The translations under genes were made by a program, and so were the position numbers. This document shows positions 19,554 to 25,283 of a DNA stretch of 25,283 nucleotides, in pieces. Source of the stretch: Carex sylvatica (lineage: Eukaryota > Streptophyta > Magnoliopsida > Poales > Cyperaceae); contig CAXKVR010000859.1 in NCBI GenBank assembly GCA_964058845.1, positions 1-25,283 on the forward strand, read 5' to 3'. Under the pieces are notes generated by a model. It did no database searches. It was given only the letters and a program-made list of their open reading frames with translations, and was not told the origin of the DNA. Positions within the stretch are counted from its first letter, which is position 1, and every line of letters begins with the position of its first letter.

Positions 19554-20870
19554 TATATAAACCTGCTTTTCCATAAACATATACAAACCTATAAGAACAT
19601 ATGTTTCACTCTATAAACAAAACATATAAATTCAGGAAACAATACATATAATATGGAAGCAACCAATTGTATTACCAAATTATCACAATTTCTCAATTTG
19701 TACTTCATCAATTAATGCATAACAAAGTTTGAAAGTTCAGTTGATGTATACAGTACACATAAAAATGACAATCTAAGCTAATTTACTAATTCTAAAACTG
19801 TAAAAAACTACCACACTGTGAAGATGTAATTGAAACATTAACATGATAATCTAATGTAATCAATCCTATTAACAAAACTATTGAATCCTATAAACAATAA
19901 TTAATAATCATTGAATCATATTCACATCATAGTTAAGACAAGTAATCAGCAATTAATCGTTCAAAAATAAACGATCTATGCAACTTTCAAATACGAAATT
20001 AAACAATTATATCAACGAACTTAATGAAAAATTGATACCAGTATATAATGAACAAAATTGATCTAAAAGTAATATTGAATGAGAAAAATGACATGTAGCT
20101 TTCAAAACTTCGATGTTGTTCTTCAATGCTGATGCTCCTCAACGATGATATTCAATGGACAAATGGCACTAACATTACAACCAGAGGAGACGCTGCTCTT
20201 CAATTATGCAACTCAATACTCAATTCAAACAAAGTAGAAAAAGAAAAGAAAAGAAAATCAGATCAGAAAAGGAAAGAAGATGCAAAAACCGATTCAATTT
20301 TAAAAAAAATGAAAAGCGATAAAAAAGAAAGGGTTTAAATAGGAAAAAATGACGGCTGTAGTAGTGGGGACCGCATCATTGCCGGTAATGGCAGTTGAAA
20401 GCGCGTAGCCAAAAAAGTATATCTCCCGTTAATGGCGGTTGAAAGCGCGTCAAAACTAACCAAAAAAGAGAAGTTTTTATGAAGCGGAGATTTTCGAGGG
20501 ACTGTAACCCAGAAAATTATATCTTTTCTCAAATAAAAATTCTCTTTACAAAAAGAAACAAGTATAATGCACTTTAAAAATATTTTAATGCTTTTGTAAT
20601 TAACTATTTAAACACATAAATTCAATAAATAGTACGCATAATATCAAATCTTTTAAATGCATATTTAATAATTTAAAATGATTTCCAAAATAATTTAGAA
20701 TTGCAAAGACTATTAACACGAGTAGGACTAGAGTGTCTTACGCTCACTAAATTCTTTGATGAACTTAATTACAAAATTTATCGAATTGGTTTCAAACAAT
20801 TAATCCAAACTATTAAAACATATCTACTTCATAAGCAATACATTTAAGCCTTTAAAAAAAAACAAAAAAA
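19554..20870. other. Upstream flank of the FAR1 pseudogene, no gene seen
   Basis: AT-rich. A plus-strand open frame at 20126-20338 is a Lys-rich low-complexity string (KVEKEKKRKSDQKRK) with no family match. I treat it as spurious, derived from purine-rich sequence. Confidence 0.45.
20386..20450. repeat. 21-bp direct repeat, GC-rich
   Basis: taatggc(a/g)gttgaaagcgcgt occurs at 20386-20406 and 20430-20450 with one mismatch, 44 bp apart, each followed by a CCAAAAAAG-type word. It lies 0.8-0.9 kb upstream of the FAR1 pseudogene start and could be part of a MULE terminal or promoter region; that is inference. Confidence 0.6.
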
Positions 20871-20878
20871 AAAACAAG

Positions 20879-22201
20879 GAGCCTGATAATTGTACCCCAA
20901 ACAAAATTTTCGAGCGCATCCCCCAAGTAGTTTAACAGAAAAAACTTTCAATGTTATCTAACTTTCATTTTCAGTGCTAATATTCAAACATTTAAAGGTT
21001 TTGTTTATAACATTTTACAATGTTACTCGCAAATATTTAAACCTCTATTTGCAAGCATTAAAATTCTAAATTTGTATAGTTTTAAGTTTTAACTCCTAAT
21101 TATTTTTGTTTTCAAGCCAAAAACGAAAATATTCCTTTCACCCACTTTTTATTTATTTTTCTCTGATCATTCTTATCCATTTTTCCGACGATCCGTGATG
21201 AATTTTGTGAATCTAAAAATATGAACGTTTTTACCCAATTTTCTCTTTCAAATGAGATCCATGAAGAATAACTTTCGAGTTATATGTGTTGTAATTTTTT
21301 TTACCACTTTAAATCTCTGTGACTTTCAGTTTTTTTTTTTTTTTTTGCTTCAAAATAATATAAATCTCTATTTACAAGCATATAAACCTCATGTACAAGC
21401 ATATAAATCACATTAATAACACTTTAAATTTCTAGAATAAAACATATAAACCTCGTGTACAAAGAATTTAAACCTCAACAATAACACTTTAAAGCATATA
21501 AACCTCAACAATAACACTGCATTTACAAAGCTCATTTACAAAGCATATAACCTCATGTACAAAGCCTTGAAAATTTTAATGGTTGTACATTGAGATTTAA
21601 AAACTTCAAAATTGAAAGTGCTCATGAGTTTTACTTTAAAATTACTCAAAAGTATTTCTTCATGAATCTTATTTGAAAAATAAAATCGAATAAAAAACGT
21701 TCGTATTTTTAGATTCATAAAATTCATCACGGATCGTCGAAAAAATAAATTATAATGATCAGAGAAAAAATAAAAAAGAGTTGGTGAAAATAATATTTTC
21801 TTTTTTTGCTTGAAGACAAAAGTAGTTAAGAGTTAAAACTATTTATAAATGCTTTCAGACAGAGGTTTATATGCTGAAACTGAATTCTCTGCCCCCTTGG
21901 GGGCAGAAAATTTCTGCCCCAAGTCACTGTTGGTGGGCCCCCAGTTCAAAAATTAAATGTGATTGGCCCCCTTTAACAGTGACCGGCCCTACATTCCAGT
22001 GATTGAGGGGGCAGGAAATTTCTGCACCCCGGGGGCAGGTGATCTCCTTCTTTATATGCTTACGAGTAACATTTTAAAATGTTATAAACATAGCTTTAAA
22101 TGTTTGAATATTAGCGTTGAAAATGGAAGTTAGACAATATTGTAAGGTTTTTCTGTTAAACTACTTGGGGGACGCGCTCCGGTATGATGGTTTGGGGTAC
22201 C
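20879..22201. mobile_element. Fold-back element copy 2, more complete
   Basis: Same layout as copy 1 at 15252. The ends carry perfect 11-bp terminal inverted repeats GTACCCCAAAC (20892-20902) and GTTTGGGGTAC (22190-22200). Long inverted arms follow: 'gagcgcatcccccaagtagttt' is mirrored by 'aaactacttgggggacgcgctc'. The central array is at 21361-21570. Homology with copy 1 extends a few bases left of the GTACCCC, so the true edge may be slightly outside. No target duplication was recognised. There is no coding capacity, so any movement would need a transposase from elsewhere. A 175-bp MITE is nested in the right arm. Confidence 0.75.
21876..22050. mobile_element. Nested 175-bp GC-rich MITE with 10-bp target duplication
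   Basis: The element is flanked by a perfect 10-bp duplication tttatatgct (21866-21875 and 22051-22060). Copy 1 of the fold-back has only one equivalent of that site (around 16250), which shows the pre-insertion state. The ends are imperfect inverted repeats of about 45 bp: 'gaa...ctgcccccttgggggcagaa' at the left and its counterpart with '...cccgggggcaggtgatctccttc' at the right. A 9-10-bp duplication points to a Mutator-like (MULE) MITE. Its CTGCCCC/GGGGCAG words stand out in AT-rich DNA. Confidence 0.85.
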
Positions 22202-22249
22202 AAAATATTTCTCAAAAAATAATACATTTACATTGTGATTGGATTTTAT

Positions 22250-22315
22250 TTCTAGCGTTCCCCAACTAGCCAACTTGTTTGGAACTAAAGGTTTGATTGT
22301 TGTTATAAAATCAAG
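22250..22315 (-). repeat. Possible LINE 3'-end-like repeat fragment
   Basis: On the minus strand, AACAACAATCAAACCTTTAG then TTCCAAACAAGTTGGCTAGT resembles the 'CCAAACAAGTTGG' tail found in many plant non-LTR element 3' ends. The match is short and from memory, so it is tentative. Confidence 0.35.
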
Positions 22316-22353
22316 AGGTAAAAACAAATGATAAAAAATAAACGTATTAAACT

Positions 22354-22360
<7 letters not shown>

Positions 22361-22396
<36 letters not shown>
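22361..22396. repeat. (TA)18 microsatellite
   Basis: 36 bp of perfect TA dinucleotide, immediately before the sequence block that begins gggataggctatcat. Confidence 0.97.
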
Positions 22397-22399
<3 letters not shown>

Positions 22400-22740
22400 A
22401 TAGGCTATCATACATTGCAATGCATGGAGGGGTCTGTGCATTGCATTGTCAGCCGTTGGATCGCCTTTAAGATTCGTGCAATGCTGATAGATGGGAGAGA
22501 CAAAATATGTCGCTGGGATTGCAAATTTTCAGAAATGGACCCTCCATTTCACAAGCAGCCTCCCACCCAGTCCCTTCTTTCTCTCGTCCGCGAAAAATCC
22601 AGCCCTAGGCGAACCCTAGGCGATCCTCCAGGGGACCCTAGGCGCCACCTTCAGCGAACCCCTAGGCGCTCCTCCAGCGACTATCCTTTCCTGTCGGCGC
22701 CAACACCAGCGCCTCTCCTCTCCTCTCCTCTTCGATTTAT
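22397..22740 (+). other. GC-rich island with a hairpin and CCCTAGGCG repeats, probably a transposed segment
   Basis: Right after the TA tract comes a 13-bp hairpin (acattgcaatgca at 22412-22424, near-inverted at 22437-22449) and a 'cagccgttggatcg' word common in plant MITE/Helitron-like repeats. From about 22540 the composition becomes clearly GC-rich. CCCTAGGCG occurs at 22603-22611, 22614-22622, 22636-22644 and 22660-22668, spaced irregularly among ctccag/cttcagc words. An open frame crosses it (plus strand, 22415-22744), but it is low-complexity Pro/Arg/Ser-rich and has no family match. It could be a captured gene 5' end. No Helitron termini were confirmed. Confidence 0.45.
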
Positions 22741-22742
22741 CT

Positions 22743-22793
22743 AATGTGACAAGAGTTTTTTTTTTTTTTTTTTTTTTGAATGTGACAAGAGTT
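22743..22793 (-). mobile_element. Poly(A)-only retroinsertion flanked by 15-bp direct repeats
   Basis: aatgtgacaagagtt occurs at 22743-22757 and 22779-22793. Between them lie only a T run (22756-22777, overlapping the first copy) and one G. On the minus strand this is duplication, poly(A), duplication: the product expected if target-primed reverse transcription stopped within the tail. Replication slippage with duplication is the alternative. Confidence 0.55.
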
Positions 22794-22794
22794 A

Positions 22795-23390
22795 TCTTCT
22801 TAATTATTCATTCACTTCATCTCATTTGATAGAGTTTTACAAAACATTTGTCTATAAAAGATAGTCTAAAAAAACAAGACAGTAAGTTGAAAGACAATTA
22901 TTTTACATAATTTTTTTTCTAAATATTCATCATGTTTTCTGTGAGAAATATTTATATATTGCATTTACTATTTGTCTTTTAATTTTTCAATCATTATTTC
23001 TTGATTACAAGTTAAATTTGATAAAATAATCATGAAATAACTAAGAAGATAACTCTTAATTAAATTCACGCTCCTCTATAAAGTGCAACTGTGCAAGCGC
23101 TCCATGTCTAATGAATAGAATTTCATCAAAATTCGTGCTGAGTTATAATTCACGTTCAATTAAACCGCTTTGTCCTGCAATTTCACAATGCCGCATCTGT
23201 GCTGCACAGCGCAACAGAGAATAAGGACTCCATGTTATCAATAATTGATGATGTAAATGAACGCTATATAATTATATTGAAGTGCATGAATGTGAAATTG
23301 TGAATCGATAGCAATTAATAGAATGACAAAAATGCATAAATATTGAATCATAAAAAGAAAGCTGAATTGAATTTCACTAGTACTCGTTTA
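22795..23390. other. AT-rich intergenic DNA, no gene seen
   Basis: No gene, RNA gene or clear repeat recognised. Confidence 0.5.
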
Positions 23391-23394
23391 AATT

Positions 23395-23432
23395 ATTCAT
23401 TTTCAAGTGCAGGGCCAAATCGTCTCATGTGC
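23395..23432 (-). other. Possible last exon of the MBD-like gene
   Basis: On the minus strand a good CTTTTTCAG acceptor (near 23433) is followed by a short open stretch, HMRRFGPALENE then stop in one frame. It could be a C-terminal exon, but no donor upstream fits cleanly. Low confidence. Confidence 0.2.
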
Positions 23433-23669
23433 CTGAAAAAGATTTAACATTAACATCTCAATATATTATATATACATTTTGACAGTAACCAGTGACAAAC
23501 TTATAATAAGAAAATATCAACAAAACATTAGATATGACAAATTATTAGATGACATGAATCCTTACACACTTAAACATCCTATCAACATACTATTATTACA
23601 TTATGAGAAATAATTCCTAACAGTCAACAGTATTGCACACGAGGCTCGGCTTCTATTTAACGACAGACT

Positions 23670-24271
23670 TCACATGGATACGGTTAAGAAAAATTTGAAG
23701 GACTTGTATTTTCTCCCAGCTAGCTTGCCAGAAAGCCTCATGCGCTCATCCACTACCCAACCTTCTGGCAAACCTTCCGGCCTTTCGCCTGAGTAAGCCA
23801 ACTCTGAACTAACCCTCTTCTTGCCTCCTTTCTGTTTCGGTGGGCCACTAGCAAGTCGCACCAGTAGGCATATGGGGAACTAAAGGTTCCCGAAAGATCT
23901 ACATGAGGTAAACAGATCAGTTCTATAATTTGGATTCTGTTTTGGTGATATTCATTCAATATGTGTTTTTCCAAATTGGCAAAAACTATATAGGACAAGC
24001 AAAATTCTACCAGACATTATAAATGATTAAGCCCACCTTTTAGACTGTGCATTAAGATTTAGTTTGGCAAAGAAGTAAAATGTATTGGTGTGGCACAGGT
24101 ATAGTACTTCAAAATCAAAGTTACCTCCAATAAAATGTTCTCATCCTCAGGTCGCACGTCATTCGGCTCTCCTGCTGACACATCAGCATTTTGGGGCACC
24201 AATATTGGAGATTCCAGATCCGGTGCACTATTTATATCTATATATGGTTCTTTTAAGTCGAAGTTGAACAT
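23670..24271 (-). CDS. MBD-like (methyl-CpG-binding domain) protein, small gene or 5' gene fragment, two exons
   Basis: Exon A (24125-24271) starts at an ATG and gives 49 codons (MFNFDLKEPYIDINSAPDLE ...), ending at a GAG|GTAACT donor. Exon B (23879 down to the stop at 23670), after a TTTAG acceptor, continues in phase 0. It reads FPICLLVRLASGPPKQKGGK, a basic linker, then GERPEGLPEGWVVDERMRLS followed by GKLAGRKYKSFK. LP-x-GW-x(4)-R-x-R-x-SG-x(2)-AG-x-KYK is the first half of a plant MBD fold. The second half (the DP.TG..F.S..EV block) is not found: the frame instead runs through KFFLTVSM to a stop. Either a further exon is joined from an unrecognised donor, or the gene is truncated. MBD proteins read DNA methylation in the nucleus; function here is inferred from half a domain. 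Confidence 0.45.
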
Positions 24272-25283
24272 TATATATCTGCATAAACAAAAATGTTCAA
24301 AATTATGAGATTATGATTTACGAACAATTAATTCATCAATACTGGGTAGGAAACTATGAGAAATTTGAGTAGGAAACATATTAAAGACATTTTAATCAGG
24401 TAGTACATTAGATACAACATAACAATTGTAGAAAGTGCTAAATGTCATGTTCATTCTGTTCTTTATAGTAAACATTCTGTAATACCAGATGCTAAAGCTA
24501 ACCTTATATTGGTTGGAGTTTGACAGAAGAGAAACCTGGTTTTTGGTCTACACAGAAAAAATAGATTGGTTTGGCATAATCACCGTAAAAACAAAACATA
24601 GCAGCATCCAATGATATGAATAACCTCAAGCCCAATGTGCTCAAATCCAAAACTAAATAAATCTCAATTCAACTTGACACAAACATAACCTGGGTTTGCG
24701 GCACATCTCATAATGGGTTTAACAAAATATTTCCATTTAATATTATTTACTTCAATTTATAATTTTTCTTTCAAAACAATAGAAGATTAATGGTATTACG
24801 AGGGTTTCTGAGTTATTAACAGAAATATAGTATCAGAAGACGAGAAATACCTTAGTGATGAATAAGTTTGTTGACCTAACCGCCATGGTTTCTCGGATGA
24901 CTGTACTGGTAAAACAACCAAATATGTAGTAAATCTGACAACCAAACAACCATATATTATGATCATATCATAATAGCTAAATTACCCTCTAAGGCATAAA
25001 TCTGACAACCAAACAACCAAATATGTAGTAATAATGATCAACTAAAACAACCTATTGATGATGAGAATACATTTACCATTAGTAATATAGCTTATTGGAT
25101 GATTACAATACATGCTACAATTACATAAATTTAGTGCATATTTCAGCCACCAATTTACATTTTTTAATTCAGCTCATGTCAAAATAGTCCTGAGTCAAAC
25201 TACGGAGCAAGGAACTGAATTTAATTTACCCTATATTGTTACACTGCATTGCAATTTTGAGAGCCTAGATTCTCATCATAAGT
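24272..25283 (-). other. Upstream region of the MBD-like gene, possible untranslated 5' exons
   Basis: The coding exon A is preceded by a TTTATGCAG acceptor just upstream of its ATG, so transcription probably starts further right. Candidate small exons with acceptor/donor pairs are at about 24498-24530 (CCAG ... ATAAG|GTTAGC) and about 24851-24898. The latter contains an ATG in a strong AAACCATGGCG context and ends at CTAAG|GTATTT. Their phases do not join in frame to exon A, so they would be 5' UTR. The rest is AT-rich; a small repeat cluster lies at 24914-25030 (acaaccaaatatgtagta and aaatctgacaaccaaacaac, twice each). Confidence 0.25.

Noticed and set aside
20126..20338. Lysine-rich small protein on the plus strand
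   Set aside because: Purine-rich low-complexity coding artefact with no homology and no gene structure.
22397..22740. Helitron
   Set aside because: The (TA)n context and hairpin are suggestive, but no 5' TC or 3' hairpin-CTRR end could be placed, so I did not call it.
1..25283. Bacterial-type operons, ribosome binding sites, prophage or viral genes
   Set aside because: Introns, base composition and plant transposon families show plant nuclear DNA; no viral reverse transcriptase, capsid or replication motif was seen beyond the LINE remnant.

Overview
The window is AT-rich, intron-bearing plant nuclear DNA. It looks like a eudicot because its only clear full-scale gene is a starch synthase IV with plant-type introns and a plastid-type N-terminus, and because it carries plant-type LINE, SINE, Mutator-like (MULE/FAR1) and copia-like LTR remnants. 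The species cannot be named from the sequence.

Left part (1-7,030): the minus strand carries starch synthase IV (SS4). I can trace 13 coding exons from an ATG at 6789-6791 to the window edge. They give 778 codons in one consistent frame: a basic transit-like N-terminus, a long coiled coil, and the GT5 catalytic domain up to '...YAASD'. About the last 130 residues lie outside the window. Intron 9 is swollen to 1,647 bp by a solo LTR (965-2195) flanked by 5-bp ACTAA target duplications. The LTR is full of palindromic AACGTT hexamers. A probable TATA box and two TGGGCY (site II) motifs lie upstream of the ATG.

Middle (7,030-17,800): no intact gene is visible; this is repeat-filled intergenic DNA. 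It holds two tRNA-derived SINE-like remnants, a LINE reverse-transcriptase C-terminal pseudogene (zf-RVT region) split by a 1.35-kb inverted-repeat element rich in GAGCCGAG/CTCGGCTC, a pair of ~150-bp dispersed direct repeats bracketing that complex, small palindromic MITE-like sequences, and the first of two related ~1.1-1.3-kb fold-back elements (15,252-16,312).

Right part (17,800-25,283): a decayed FAR1/FHY3-type MULE transposase N-terminus on the minus strand (four internal in-frame stops over 304 codons) runs straight into a Ulp1 (C48)-like protease fragment. A second fold-back element (20,879-22,201) follows, carrying a nested 175-bp GC-rich MITE with a perfect 10-bp target duplication. 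Next come a (TA)18 tract, a GC-rich island with repeated CCCTAGGCG, and a poly(T) tract flanked by 15-bp direct repeats (a poly(A)-only retroinsertion). Last, on the minus strand, is a small gene or gene fragment encoding the first half of a methyl-CpG-binding (MBD)-like domain.

The genes do not form a pathway together. SS4 acts in starch granule initiation in plastids; the rest records layered transposon insertion and decay. I did not find a convincing new biological system. The most informative novelties are the paired fold-back family with its nested MITE, the FAR1-Ulp1 junction, and the solo LTR inside SS4.
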